Part shown: one piece after another, positions 1 to 13,832 of the stretch | Position numbering within the stretch: the first letter of the stretch is position 1 | Layout: every line of letters begins with the position of its first letter | Assembly (NCBI RefSeq): GCF_001522545.3 | Contig: NC_031799.1 | Coordinates: 44,678,981 to 44,742,980 of the forward strand | DNA length: 64,000 nt | Source: Parus major | Taxonomy: Eukaryota; Chordata; Aves; Passeriformes; Paridae | Reading direction: 5' to 3' | Position numbers and translations under genes: made by a program | Notes under the pieces: generated by a model | Databases searched by the model: none | What the model was told of the DNA's origin: nothing | What the model saw: the letters and a program-made list of their open reading frames with translations, nothing else

Positions 1-427
1 AATATAGCTTGACAAGAGTGGTAAGCACATGAACAGTTAGGCATCAAAGACTGAAAAGCTATCACATCTGTGTTGCAATTCAGCCTTTTCTCACAGTCTG
101 TCTAGTTTATCTAGTTTAACTCTGTCTAGAGTTGCTCTCTTCACACCTGAAGAAGCAGATACTTTATAGTGTGAGAGCATTTGGGTATGACAGCTAAAAA
201 GACTTGCTGAGTCAGTGGAAATTAAATTTTGTTTTCTTATCCCAAGGTAGAAGTAATCCAAAATGATGCAGGGAAATGAAGCTAATGGTGTCTTAAATAC
301 AGTGCTGGAGACTGTACAGTAGCTCAGAGAAATCCACTCCTCTTTTTTCCTTCCTGTCTTTGCTTCACCTCATACCCAGCACACTTGCTGTTGCAAACTG
401 ATGTCTTCTCCTTGTGGACCATAACTG

Positions 428-784
428 CTGATGTTTTTGTTTGTTAACTATCTTATGTTCCCTTCCACATGGGGAAAATTGACTACAGATTGGTGCTCAT
501 TTAACACTTTTTTTCTTTGACTTGTTAAAATAGGAATTTGCTTGTATGGTAGATAAAGCTGTGAAATCTAAAGAGTGCAATAAGAAAATGGAATGGACAT
601 AAGCAAGAAATATATGAAATAATTTTTTCTGGTGGCCAGAGGAAGATGAGAGAAGGATTTGAAAGAACAGCCTTGGACTATCTGAACATGGCAGAAAGGC
701 TGAAGAAAGCAAATATTTTTGTTAAAATCAGTGCTGTTGTGGATGATCAGGAAAAGAATAGAACTCATACTGGTTTAGTCAGAA
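428..784 (+). repeat. Direct duplication, copy 1
   Basis: This stretch reads nearly the same as 2463-2930 in the same orientation. Shared blocks include GATTGGTGC followed by ATTTAACACTT, GATAAGAAAATGGAATGG versus the near-identical AATAAGAAAATGGAATGG, GGACATAAGCAAGAAATATAT and the stretch starting GAGGAAGATGAGAGAAGGA. Identity outside the indel is roughly 85-90 percent by eye. The copy lacks a 113-bp segment that copy 2 carries. The flanks of the two copies do not match, so this is either an old local duplication or two insertions of one unrecognised repeat. Confidence 0.85.
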
Positions 785-2462
785 TGAATTGTGGTGATGC
801 CTGTCTCTTTCCTCAGGCTTCTCTTGTTCTGAATTGATTAAGCCAATATCTTCATCCTTTCCTGTAGCTTATGTTTCCAAACCTCTGAACAGTCCTTCTT
901 TTCTCCTCTGGACTCTGCCATTTGTTTCTGTCTCAGTAGCGTCCAAAACAGGATGCAAGAGACCAGCAGAGGCCTTGACAGGACTGCTTAATTACTTCCC
1001 CGTTGTTATGTATTACACTATTGGAAACTGCTTTGGCAAAAAACAAAATGTTGATTCACAAGTTTTCTAATGCCCTGCCACCCACAGATCCTGTGATGGT
1101 ATGGCTACCTTCCCAATAATTCCTCATGTTTATCTTTGTACTGATCCTGATTTTTGCTTCCCACATTTTGCACCTGAGATTATAATTTCATTTTACCATA
1201 GCTGTTGTGAAATTCTGCTCCATCTCCAAAGAGGACATTCTGGTGACTTTTTTGACCTTGGAATTAAGAAAAACTGTGGCCAAAAAGGAAAACAAAACAA
1301 AACCCCACCGAAATCTGTCATAATAAATCTTCATGTACTGAGATAGAGACCCAGGATTTCACAATCAATTTTGTTATTTTTAGCTCCTTAGCCTATTACA
1401 GAAAGGCACATTCAGTTTGCAGTGAGAGCCCCTGTCCTGGGAAGACCTCATAAATTAACTTGCCTAAACATGCTGCCTATTTCTAACTCTAAAAAGTCCT
1501 TTGATTTCTGTGCCCTTCTGGTTTGGAAGCTCAAGAGATATGACAGGCTTGAAACCTGAATTTGTCAGAAATGTTACAAATTTATTGCAACTGTGCATTT
1601 ATTCCTTAAATGTAGTAAATCCCATAAGCACTTGCCAGATATGAAATACTTAATAAATATTGTCAGAACATATGAAGAGTAAAATGAAATGTGGAAGGAT
1701 TATGGTGTTCTAGTTCATTCAGCTGTGCCAGTTTGTGCAGTGATCCTGGATGCAGTGTGTTTTGTGGTGCTGCACAAGTCCCAAGCCATGTGTGACTGCA
1801 GACTTCTAAGCAGTGGTACAGCTCTGCCCAGTAGCACAGGGCGGTATGTGAGCTGTAGATGAAGTCCATGTTTCGTGCACATTGCTTGGAAAGAGAAGCA
1901 GAAAGTGTTTTGGTAGCTCTAGCAGTGTGTCTCAGATTGTGATATTTCACATCTGCAGAGGAGGATTTTTGCAGTTAGAAGGTTTAGTGCCAGCAGTGAG
2001 CCCATGGTCCTAGTCCCTGGTAGCTCCCAGTGAACTGTTTCAACAGGCTTGGTGCATCCATCTGGGCACTCTGTGGAAAGCGAACCTGGTGGCAGTACTT
2101 GGGCTGTTTGTTAACTGTGGGGTTTTTCCCCTCTCACTTGCAGAGAGTGTGTGCTTTCTGCAAGGCTTCATTTGTGTGTTAGCTGTAGTGCTTGCCAACA
2201 CTTTTGAAAAACACCCCATGCTTGGTTTTTAAAGAGAATGGGGCTGAGGATTAAGGCCCTCATGACAGAAGCAGATATTTTTTTTGTGTCAGCAGTTAAG
2301 GATTTAAAAGACTATCAAAAACTCTTTACAGAAGACGAGCACGGGACTCCCTTTCTACTGCCTCCTGCCCCCTCTAGTAACCTGTAAAATGTCTAGTTGC
2401 CACTCAAAACTAGGATAAAAGTTTCAGAGGACTTTCTGGGTTTAGGCAAAACAGTTACTGAT

Positions 2463-2930
2463 GCTGATGATGCTTTGTTACTTACGTTCCCTTCCAAATG
2501 AAGGAAATTGACTGTACGGATTGGTGCTTATTTAACACTTATTTTCTTTGACTTGTTAAAAATAGGAATTTGCTTCTAGGATAGATAAAGCTATGACATC
2601 TAATCAGTGTGATAAGAAAATGGAATGGACATAAGCAAGAAATATATTAAATATTTTTTTCTGGTGGCCAGGTTTTTGGAGGACTGCCCACCAGCAGGTC
2701 TGTCCTGGCACAGAATCCCTCGTTACGCATGAATATTCATTGCACCATTCTGCAGCACCGGAGCAGAAGCTGTGGAGATAGGAGAGGAAGATGAGAGAAG
2801 GACTTGAAAGAACAGCCTTGGACTATCTGAGTATGGCAGAAAGGCTGAAGAGAGCAAATATTTTTGTTAAAAAACAGTGCTGTTATGGATGATCAGGATA
2901 AGAATAGAACTCATACTGATTTAGTCAGAA
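2463..2930 (+). repeat. Direct duplication, copy 2, with 113-bp extra segment
   Basis: This is the second copy of the unit at 428-784, starting about 2.03 kb downstream in the same orientation. It differs by scattered substitutions and small indels, including one extra A after GTTAAAA that would shift any reading frame shared with copy 1. It holds an additional segment at about 2672-2784 between GGTGGCCAG and AGGAAGATGAG, which are directly joined in copy 1. Both copies end abruptly at TTTAGTCAGAA, beyond which no similarity remains. Confidence 0.85.
2672..2784 (+). other. 113-bp segment present only in duplication copy 2
   Basis: The segment interrupts the alignment of the two direct copies. 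It starts with GT and ends with AG, is more GC-rich than its surroundings, and contains the perfect 12-bp palindrome ATGAATATTCAT at 2729-2740. It is flanked by a two-base AG repeat only. It could be an insertion in copy 2 or a deletion from copy 1. I do not recognise its sequence. Confidence 0.7.
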
Positions 2931-5900
2931 ACTTACTGATGAAGGGAGGGTGAGAGGATGCCTGGTAAAACTAATAATTTCAAAACCAGCAGAAACAGGC
3001 ACACACAGCCAAGGCTTCTGAAGGAACTAGCACAGGATAATACAAACTGCTAGGCAGCCTGTTTAAACTTCCATGGAAAACAAATGAGATCCAAAGAAAC
3101 TGAACTAGGCAAATATAGTAACAGGCTTTAACAAGATAAAAGCCATGTCCCTGGAAATTGTTAAGCAGAAAGTTGAACTAAAACAATTTTCAAATGTTAC
3201 AAAGGTCAAACATGTCAGCACTTACATCAAAAACAGTTTCTCAGCATTTTGAACTGAAATTGAATTAGGCCTTTCTGCTGGTAGAGAATTGCAGACCATT
3301 CTGTGCAGTGCTGTTGCAACAATTCCATCAGCACAGAAAAAAATTACAATAGGCTTAAAGTGTGAATTAATTTTATTTCATGATTGCTTGGGTTTGATTT
3401 TTGATGGTGGTTTTCAAAATGTGCAGCCATTTAATGTACAATCACTTGGTATCCCTGGATGACTCCTCTGTCTGACTGAAATTTAAATCAACACTGTGCT
3501 GCACCAAATACATCTTTGACACAATGTACTGAGGGTTGGCCCGGTGGCTTTTGAATTTCATGGCCCCATCCAAGATAAAAGGTTGTGCTGACAAAAATTT
3601 GAGGGCCTCTAGAGCAGAGCTATGTTATTGCTGAGTAAACTGAAAACATGGGCCTGGATGAATTGAAACATAAGTAAAATTGTATCTGTGTTTCATCCTG
3701 GATGAAAAATAAATGTGCTAAAATATTTCCTAAGGGCCTCTGCAGAGGGGTGATACATTCCCAGCAGAGGGTGTGTATCTCTAGCAGATAGGCTGGGAAC
3801 ACATTTATGATTTTGATTGACATTTATCTGACTGTCCTTGCAAAAAGAATACTTCAGGGAAATGCCATGTTCCATTGCTGAAATGTCTTGTTTCCCTAGC
3901 CAAGGATAGAGGATGAGGTAGTTACTTGCCAGTGTGTACAGCCTTCAAGCTTTGTTTTACTTGATTTGAGCATTTCAGGATTGTGCATGCAGTTGGGCAT
4001 GCTAACTGAGAGCCTGCTGTATGACTCAGGTTTGTGCCTTCTGAGCAGCGGCACTGCTGTTTTTGTGTTTGTGAACTTACACTGCTCTGGTGTGAACAAG
4101 ACAAGCAGGACTCTTCTGAGGTATCTGTTCTGTCCACTTCATCTGAAACGTGTCCTGGAAGGAATTGTACAGGGGGCTTGTAGTACAGGCTGGGGAGGAT
4201 TGGGGTTCTGGGTTTGGTACTAACTAAGCTTTGATCCTGACCAGAGGACATACCAAAGGAGTGAGTTGTTTCCCTGTGATATCATTCTCACCATTTATGG
4301 ATGGTTGTGCAAGCACTTCCTTCCACAGTGCTTCTTATCAGCAGGTAGAGAATCAATATTGGCATGTCAGGAGAATCTGATGGATCACCTTGCAACTTGA
4401 ATTTCATACTGAAATATTGACACCTTTTGCTGCTGCGTACGGGAGGTATGGAGAGCCTCATTCTAAAAAGCAAATGTGACAGCACTTAGCATCTGACTAT
4501 CAGGAATGGATCCTACCTTTCTTCCCACAGCAGAAAACTGGGAACATTGAATTGAGTGAGCTCTTGACTAGACTCGTCAGGTCTCCAGCCCACCAATGGC
4601 ACTGTCATTGACTCAGTGGCTTATTTGGATAGTCACACAGTCAAAGTGGATGCCAGCAGGTCACAAGCAAGCCGAAGACTAAGCCTGGAAAAGGAGGCTT
4701 GGAATGGAAGAGAATTTATAAAGAGCTCTGGTTTGTGCAACAAGAAGAAAGGTTTCAGCCACTGTATCACGACTAACTCAATGTGCTCATATAGTGTGAA
4801 GTCCTATTTTTGAGTGCAAGAAAGCAAGTAGAAGCAGCAAAGTGAGACACAAGCAAGTGTCTAATGTTCAGCGCCGTTCAGCTGGAAGTATGTAGCTGGT
4901 TAGGGCTGAATTTTTGGATTGTGGTGTGCATGCACATGACAAAAGGCTTTACTGTCCTCTTATGCTTGAATTTCACATGTGCACTCACTATAGTTTGGGC
5001 TCATACAGATTACAGTGGGGCTGATGTGCGAAGTATCCAATGGCTTCTAAAATCCCTTAAAAAACTTAAATTTCCTATTTACATTAATTTCAGACTTCTC
5101 AGCAGGTTCTGGAAGTGTGACCATGTTTGGGAGTTTTTTGGGATTTATATAAGAGCTTGAAATGCAGTTCTGAGGGATGGTGATTTCTTTCCACATTTGA
5201 TCTGTCACAAACAGATGTTATTCTATATAAGGTTTCCAAACAAGATGTTTGATGTGAATTTACTTTTCAGCATCAAGTGCATTGAACAACACAATAAATA
5301 TGACATGTTCTGAACAGGAAATCTCTTTGTCCTATTAGGTTTCTGTTTAGTTTTATTAAATCTTGAATGGTGCAGAGCCTGAAAAATAGTTGGGAGAAAC
5401 ATAAGTCTGGTTTTGGTTGAGGAGTGGTTTTGGATGAGTGTTCTTAAGGCAATGTCTGGGAAGATTCCTACACTAGCAGGGCTCCTGTGGGCTTATCTTC
5501 ACAGATGAAATACTGCTCTGTCTGAAAAAATTAGGCAAGAAGTAATACTGACATTTCTCTGTTGTCAGTGAGTCCCTGTCCTGCTCATGTGTAAGGCGGC
5601 AAAAAAACTCCCAAGTGTGGACTTGAGTAAAAAGCAAGCCAATGCATCTGAGAAAAGAGTGTCTGCTAGAAAGGAAGGGGAAGTTTGAAGTTAGGGCTGC
5701 TTTGGAGGGCAAACAAGCACAACTTTGGAAAGAGACTGCTGGCAGAATGCAGTGTGAGAACACAGCAGTGTTGAGGTGCACCGTGTGTTGTGGCATTCTG
5801 GTGTGTATAGTGCTGGAGAAGGGCTGTGACACAACCTGGTCCATAGGGGCCTGCACGGGTAATGACTCTGGTGAGAGATTGCCGGCCTGCCTCGCTGGCT

Positions 5901-8900
5901 CTCAGCCACCACATGTCCTATTCTTAGGAGGCAACTTTGTGTCAGAAACGGTTGTTAGTTAGAAAGTTTACAGATGAGTAAAAAATACCATCAGGGCAGC
6001 ATTTTTCCTAAAATGATCAAATTAAGAATTTGTAGTTCATGTTTATAAGAATTTCTTTCTTCTGTGTGATGGATTTTGACACAAGTTTTTCAATTCCAGC
6101 TTTATTTTCTTTGCATATGAGTTTGGGAGGAGTGTTTTAATCCTTTCATGCATATGAATATTTTAAAAAACCCTGTAGAAACTATATGATGTGGGATATG
6201 TAGAATATTGCAAGGGCTGAGTATCTGCTTTATGTTACTTATTCTGTGTCACAATCCAGAGTGAGGTAATCTCTGAACTCTTTTATCCTTAATCCAGTGT
6301 CACAACAGTGCATAAACACAAGGCTTGTGGACCTGCATCTCAGATTTTAACTGAACAGACCGAGGTGTAAGGAGCTCCAGTAGGTGTTGCCTGACACTGA
6401 GAAGGTGCACACTGCTAAAAATGTAATGATTGATGCAGGAGGGAGACATATGTCAGCAGATCTTTGGGGTGGATAACAGTAGTGAAATTTAACCCGAGAT
6501 TTTGTATGTGGTGTGTTCTCATTCAAATGTCAGTTTTAAGAGAAGACTTTTTGTAGTACAGGTCTCATGCCTATGCTGTACAGTTGTTGTTTGCTGTTGT
6601 TCAAAACTATGGAACTGAGTCACATGGTAATACCTGGGAAAGATCCCATAGTCTAGTCTAAGTACAGCTTGTCAGAATTTACCTAGCTTGGGCAGGGTGA
6701 ATATTTCAGCTGCTTGAATTCTTTTTTTCCTGATTATCTGCTTGTTTTGTTTTTGTCAGTTTTAGCAACTACTTCCTAAGCAACTGCTGTACAGTATTGT
6801 TTGTTATTTTCCAAATTGGGTTTGGAGAAAGACAATTCACATCCCATTGTACCTTTTCAATCTTTTGCACCAAAGCTTGTTGCTTTTTCACATAATTTCT
6901 GAAAAGCGTTGCCCTGCCTAGCCCAGGAAAACTACCCAATAATTCACTTTGAGGCCAAAGTGTAACATGTCCATAAGATAAATCCTGACATCCTTTGTTC
7001 TTGCTGCTGTTCGTTTCATCATACCCCAGAGCCTGCCTGCTTATCTTGGACCATTTTAATCTTGACAGTCAGACTTATGTAATCACAGTGACTTTGCAAA
7101 AATTCTGAGCTCTTGGCAGATAGCTCTGTTTTTCTCAGGGATCTTTGAGCAAATGTTTATCCAGGACACTTACCCTGACGGTAAGTGTGTATGACCATGT
7201 GTTGGAACTGCTGTGGGACTGCCCTGGCCTTTAAAAAAATTATTTGACTTTCTAGGGCTCAAAAGTGCTAAAGAAGTTAGCTGTTGGAACAGTTGTCTCT
7301 CTTGTTCACTGAGATGATTAAGAAATTTCTGTTCAGTAGTTCTGAAAGGTTTGAGTTCAGAGATTTTTTGTCCCACAAACTCTTGTGAATCTTGCGATAT
7401 CTCTTTTTTTTTTTTTTTTTTGTCCATTCCAACTGCTAGTGATGGAGGATACCTTTAATAAAGCTTCTGCTATCCAATTTGAGCTATCATCCTTGTGCCT
7501 TCATATCTTGGTGGATTGCAGTTACATTTTGATGATACAACACTTTTATTTTTAAATGTAGGCAACAGGGGAATTTGAATAATTAAGGCATATAGTACAG
7601 TGGACAAGTCTCAGGTCTAGCATAGGAAAATAAGAATCTTTTCTTCTGGCTTTGAATGCATTGAAACTGGCTCAGAAGTCCACAAGTTAAAATCTTCCAT
7701 ATTTTCACAGCAACAGCTTACCTGATATGTCTTGCAAATCAGCTGAATTTAGACAGCCATTTAAAATTTCTGAGGGGTCCTTTTTGGCGTGCAACAATCC
7801 TTTTCAAGAACAAAACAAAGAGAAGGAAAAAAAAAACCTGCCCAGATACTTTCTAGCCTTTTGCTCAGAAGTGCCAGACAATCAGCAGTTTCCTGATTGC
7901 ATTGGCAGCAGATGGATTTTCCTGGTTCTGAAAATCAAAATATTTTAGATTTTTTTCACCAAGGCAGCTTGGTGTATTGGCTGAACTGGGACAACTGGTC
8001 ATGTCCTAATGTGGACAGCCAGGGAGGTGAGTGGAGGTGCCATCTGGCAGTGGATCTAGGTGACTCATTCCAAGAATATAATCTCAGAGGGTTCTCACTG
8101 AACAGCTGGTGGCTTGTAAATTTCCATCCTACCTTGGGACATGCTATTTTTTTTGTGTGTGACTGAGCTCACAGTTACTATGAAGAACACATATTTAGGC
8201 CTGTGTCTCTCACTATTTGAAAATTTTGTCAGCTCTTCCTCTTGTAAGGCTTTTGCATTGAGAACTTCCGGGCTTTGGTCTTCCTGAAACCACCTAGGGA
8301 CCATTCCCTCAGTTCTTGTGTGAAGTTTTTTGTTACAAGTCTAAGAATATATAACAACATAGAAATATAATGTGAATTCTCCCTTTCACTCCTGTACCCA
8401 TCTGGTTCTCTGCTGTGCTTCTTTGGAAAGACAAAACCTTCTCTTAAAGATGCTTCTAGTTGACTACAACTAAACATTGGTTCAAAATTATTCTGTTTAG
8501 AACAGCAGCCAAAGCCCTGGCCTAATTGCTCCATTGAGTGGAAAAATGTTCTATCAGTGCTGAATGTTTTATGCAGAACATGCTTTCCTTGCTGGCAGAA
8601 CTTCAGGAAAATCCAAAGATCTTGTTGCATGGTTACCAGAAGACATATGATAACTGTCTGGGCCTGTTCATGATGTTGCTGGGTTAAGTTGTTTACTCTG
8701 GTAACCTTATAATCTTGATTTGCTCACATTTACAGGAATCTCCCAAGTAACGTACATCACTCTTGCAGAAGGAGGGGGAAGCATCCCAGCCAATTAAAAA
8801 TATGTGTTCTGTTTACCTCTGGGAGAAATCTTCCAAACTGTTGTTTAGTCCTAAGTTATACATGGCCTGTGGAAGAGAGGACAAATGAAAAAAATACTGA

Positions 8901-9368
8901 AGGCAAGCAGGGACTTGTAAGAATTTATCTTCCATCTAGCAGCACTCCAAAGAGCATCTGTGAGCACTGAGTGAAAAAACATGGTGGCTAAATCCCAGGT
9001 CATTAATACCAAGTTTGTTTATTTTCTGTAATTGTGGGTTAGGAAGATAAAAAGTGCTTCTAAATGTTGTCCTTGAAGCTGTGAAAGACAGGTAGTCTTC
9101 AGTAGTTTTACTACCTTTCTCCCTACAGTCACAAACACAGTGAAGTATCATCATTTCTACATTTTCTACAATCTTTCTACAGTTGAAAAGCCAAATTGTT
9201 TCCTTTCTAAGAGAATTTTCCTGTATGGATGTTAAAAACTGTAAAAAAATAAGTCTCTTTTATTAACCTCAGGATTTTAGTTTTGCTTCAACTGCATTTA
9301 AGACTATCCAGTGGAAAGGAAGAAGAAGGAGGTGGATCAAAGCAACTGTTTTAGCAGAAGATTATTTA

Positions 9369-9389
9369 AAACAAACAAACAAACAAACT
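9369..9389 (+). repeat. (AAAC)n short microsatellite
   Basis: Five units of AAAC in the upstream intron, with no further structure around it. Confidence 0.9.
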
Positions 9390-12300
9390 GCCAATTAAAA
9401 CATCATTGCAGATGGTGAATTTTGAAAGTATAGCTAGTCTCAATTGAGGAAACTCTAGTTTCAGGTTTTTTGCTATGCAACCTGGTTATTCTTTTAATAC
9501 AGTCTTGAGATGGTTCTGTTAGTAAGTAATTAAGTAAGTATTGGGCAAAAGAAGGAAACAATTGCTACTAGTGTACTGGTTAGACAGTTCTGTGAATTGG
9601 AAAATGAGTATATTCTAAGAGAAATCAGGATTGTTAGTATTTCCTTTCCATTGTTCCCAGTCACTTTGAAGCTGGACCTTGCTAACTGAATAAATGCTGA
9701 ATAGGAGACAGGTAGGAATTCCAAGTGTAGTAAAATAGAAAATAGGGAGGGGTTTTTTTTTGCCTTCCACTTTGCTTCAGAACTGTAGAGAGCTGAAATT
9801 ACATAAAGGGCTAGTCCGTAGTTCTCTTTCTTGAAGTAAAAATATATCTGGTGAAGATTTGAGTGTGAAGGTTTTAGAAACAAATTTCGTTAACATTTAC
9901 AAAATTGTTTACAAAGATGGAATTAAAAAAAAAAAAAAGAAAAATTTAATCTTTCTGTAGTAATGTGCAAATGTGGATCACTAGTTCAAGGATTTTCTTT
10001 ATGAGAATACACTTCATGAAAGCTTGGGAGATTCCTTCAGACCGTGGAGGAATCCCAATAAGCTTAGATGGAGAGTTCTCAGGATAAGTGCAGCCACAGG
10101 TTCATAACCACATAATTAATCCTATAGAAAGATGGGAGCAAGTTCCAGCAAGGTCTTGGCAGTGCCCAGGTGTGAACACAAGCCAACCTAAGAAATGGGA
10201 AGAGTCTATACACTGCTGGTCTTATTCCACATCCAGCACATAGTGGGGTGTTTTTTCTGCTGCTGTCAATGGAAACATAAAAATTATATTTTACACTGTA
10301 AATCAGTGTAAATTTCTCAGACAAAAGGCTGTGTATTAGTGCAGTCTATTGCAAGTAAATGGGTTTCACTTCTTCCAGCAGTTTTGTAGGTAGTGTTCCT
10401 TTGATTCAATATTATCAGCCATTCTTCTGCAATAGGAAGAGAATGAAAAATTAATTGCTTCTAAAGCTGTGTTTTTATAGCTCCTAGTTGAAAATGGGTT
10501 AGTTTATGTTATGGGTCAGTTTATTCCCACTTAAATTCCAGACAACAACTGAAAACTTCCAGTGTCTTCTGTTTGATCCTGGAAAGACTGCAAGAATTGT
10601 GTGAGTTGTTGTCAGCAAAGACTGAGATCATATTCTTTGCTGCCTTTACCTGTGTGAGCATTTTTTTGTCTGACTTGAAGCAAACTGGATGTCATCTAAG
10701 TGACTTGGATGGTCCTGCAGAAAAGGTGCTCCCTCTGCTTGCAATGCTGGCTTTGAGAAAAAAAACCCCACAAATATGAAAAATACTAAGCCCATGGGAA
10801 ATGTGGTAGTTTTTTAGTTCATAAGTAACCCAAAATAGTTTCCATTTCCTTTTGTTTCATTGACTTCCACTGTTTGTTTCTTGTCTACTGGGTGGGTCGA
10901 GGGATCTGTCTCTGCTAATGCCTTCAATCCAGTCTTTCTTGGAAGTGGTCCAAGTTTGATAATTTGCTTCATTGTTTTCTCTTCATTACTAAAGAAACAG
11001 TTCTGAAAATTATTTATACTGCTCTGAATGCTGCAGATGGTGGGTTAAACCTGTTTTTGCCATTTTCAGACCATGCCAAAATCAGACTTCTCCCACCTTT
11101 GTGTGCAGGAGCTCCTCATGGTAGGTGTGTTCAGGCTTCCAGCTTCTGGCGTTGCCAGTCCCAATCTTCTGCTGAAGGCTCACCAGACCTCTAAGGAGCT
11201 GCATCACAGTGGAGCAAGAAATCCTGCTTTCTTCTCAACATTTGGCCTCCTGGATCATTACCGTGACAAAGGAGGATTATTGACTTTGGTAGTCATGATG
11301 CTTTTGATTTAAAGCCTGCTTTGATTTGGGGCAATAGTGTTCATTGGCCCAGAGAAGCAGTGGTTTCCTCCAGGTGAAGAGCAAGGAGAGAAACATGCTT
11401 TTGAGAAGGAGGAGAAAAAGGGAAAGAATTGGCTGAAGAGGCTGAATGGAAGCTGTAATAGATGCAGTTAGTCTCTGGGAAGTACCCAAAAGCTGCCCAT
11501 GATTCCTTAAGACAATTAAAAGCAAATTGTCCGGCTGAGCGATCCCAGAGCAAGGAAGATGCTCCCCAGACTATAATTCAAGGGGCTGAATGGCCCTCAA
11601 AAACTAAGAGCAGAAAGAAAGAAAAAAAAAAAACCAACAAACCCGAAGATGAGGCAAATGATGGAACAGATGTGAGTGCTTTTGTTGGGAAGACTTGGAG
11701 GCTAGCGGGATGGCGATAGGCTAATTTGAGGCGAATAATACCAGGTTCCTTTCATATGCAGAATAGCACTTTGATCCAGTGTGGATGAAAGTACTGAAAA
11801 GTGGAGAGGATGGCAGGGGGGCCTTTTGTCTTTGACAAAAAAGGCATCTGCCAGGCTCTAACTCCCTTTTCCCCACCCCCTTAGCCTAGCAGGCTACTCC
11901 AACAATGCTAGCAAAGGGGACAAGTGTCTCCTGACAGCTGAAGAAATCTCCAGGAGGAGAATGAGGTTTGCAGCAATATGTATACTAGAGAGCTTAATCG
12001 ATTTTTTCCACAGTACAAAAAGGGAGAGGGTTGGGGGAAAACAGATCTCAGTGAAAATGGGAGGTGGGAGATAAAAAAAATCCCTTTCTAATAAACTTGT
12101 TACTTTTGTTCTCCGAATACATCTTTTCAGAAGATGCTTTGATGCTAGTATGAATACACTTAATGGAGCAGAGGAGGATAGAGCTGCTGGAGGGGGTGTG
12201 TGAAATAAGGAAGAATAGTTTTGGAAGGAGGATGAATGTAGAGTGATTTCTGTGGATTCCAACACAGGAAGGATCTTGGAAACAGTAAAATGGTGTAAAG

Positions 12301-13381
12301 AAAGAGATACCTGTAAGACAGAGGCATACTTTCAGTACCACCTGCTGGAGGAACTCAGATCTACCCAAATTCTTGGGTTTGATTTCTAAGCAAAATTGAA
12401 AATTTCTTTTCAACCTTTCATATTTGCTGTTTTCTTAACTGCCTGGAATTAGTAGCAATGAAAGGACTGCAGAATCGAATGGGGATTTCAGAAGGCAAGC
12501 AGTATTTGTGCCTAGCAAATATAGCAATTTCCAACCAGCTGCTGATCTGGTCCCTGGTTTTCATGCTCTGTTGACTTTCTTCAGATTTTCACATCTGGTA
12601 AACAAGACTGATACCAAATTTGCAGAGTTTGATTGCTGTGGTCTTCTTTAAGCATCACTTTGCACCTAATCTGATGTTTTCTTTGAGAGGTAATGACAGA
12701 TAATGAATTACCAACTTCTGAGCAAGACCTATCTCAGTAAATTACATCCTTTAAGAAAAGTAGGTTCAGGAATCTTCCCTTTTCTTGAGACCCTGACAAT
12801 GTTTATCCATTACTATTTACTGAAGATAACCTTCTCACCAGGGAAGAGCTTTAAGCAACATCTGATACCGAAAGCAGTTCCTGCCCCTTTACCCTCACAT
12901 CCCCTGTTCTTTATGCTGAGTTTAAGTTACCCCAAGAAGGTAGAGTGATAGAGGTATTGAGAGGAGCTATCACATTGCTTTGAAAGGCTGTACACTCATG
13001 CTGATGGTAAATTGAAATCCTGTGTAGTTATTCAGTATAGGTGTGCCATCATCCCCTCTCCAGCAGATGCCATTGTTCTGTTCAGACCAGCTGATGTGGA
13101 GAGTATTTTTGACAATAGAATTTCCTATACTCCAGCTGTGCAAAGCCTAATGAATAAATTACTGTAACTCATTAGGGAGGGCTAATTGTCAAGGACATGG
13201 ATGCTCCCTTGATTTCTGCCTCTTTGTGGTATCTTGACTTTTCTTGCTGGTACAGAAAGACTTGAGCTGCTGCTGCTGCTGTCCTCAAAGGAGTGGAGAC
13301 CACCTCTGTCCCTCACAGCACCAAGGTGGAGGCCCACTCTCTAGGTGGGGAACTTCAGGTAGTTTTTGTGTGGCTTCTCCC

Positions 13382-13832
13382 TCATGTACTATGTACAGTG
13401 ATAGGATGCAGGTCTAGGTCTGAGTGGGGAAAGATGTTGCTTGTGGTGAAGTCTGAGGTGTCAGGGGACAGTCTGTAGTCCTCCATGACGAAGAAAAATG
13501 GCCGATGCATTGCTACACAAACCACCAATATGGCCGTGGCAACCCAGGCAGGCTGCTGGATGCTCTGTCCCCAAGCAGTTGTGGTTAGGATGGGATGCAG
13601 GAGCCTTGAGCTGTGAGCTGGGACACTTTGTTCTCCGAGATGAAACATGAACAACCTCATTGTAAAGGGTCTTTTGTGCTTTCCCGTTAGGGTAGGCAAG
13701 CCCTTCAGCTGCTGCCATCCTGAAATTTCTTCGTATGTCCGTATCAACTCTCACACCTCCAAACAGAAGGTGTAGTCTTAGCAAAGGCCATAGAGCTGCC
13801 AGAACTTCCTCACTGGGGCAGTTTTTTGTCAT
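13382..13832 (-). other. Two overlapping antisense open frames of unknown nature
   Basis: On the complement, frames of 121 codons (13747-13382) and 123 codons (13832-13461) overlap within the upstream intron. The first contains a hydrophobic run (VATAILVVCVAM) followed by RPFFFVMEDYRL. The second contains GGVRVDTDIRRNFRMAAAEG. The stretch is richer in CpG than its surroundings. I recognise no family, and no splice sites or promoter are evident. It may be a chance pair, a retrocopied fragment or a conserved element. Confidence 0.2.
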
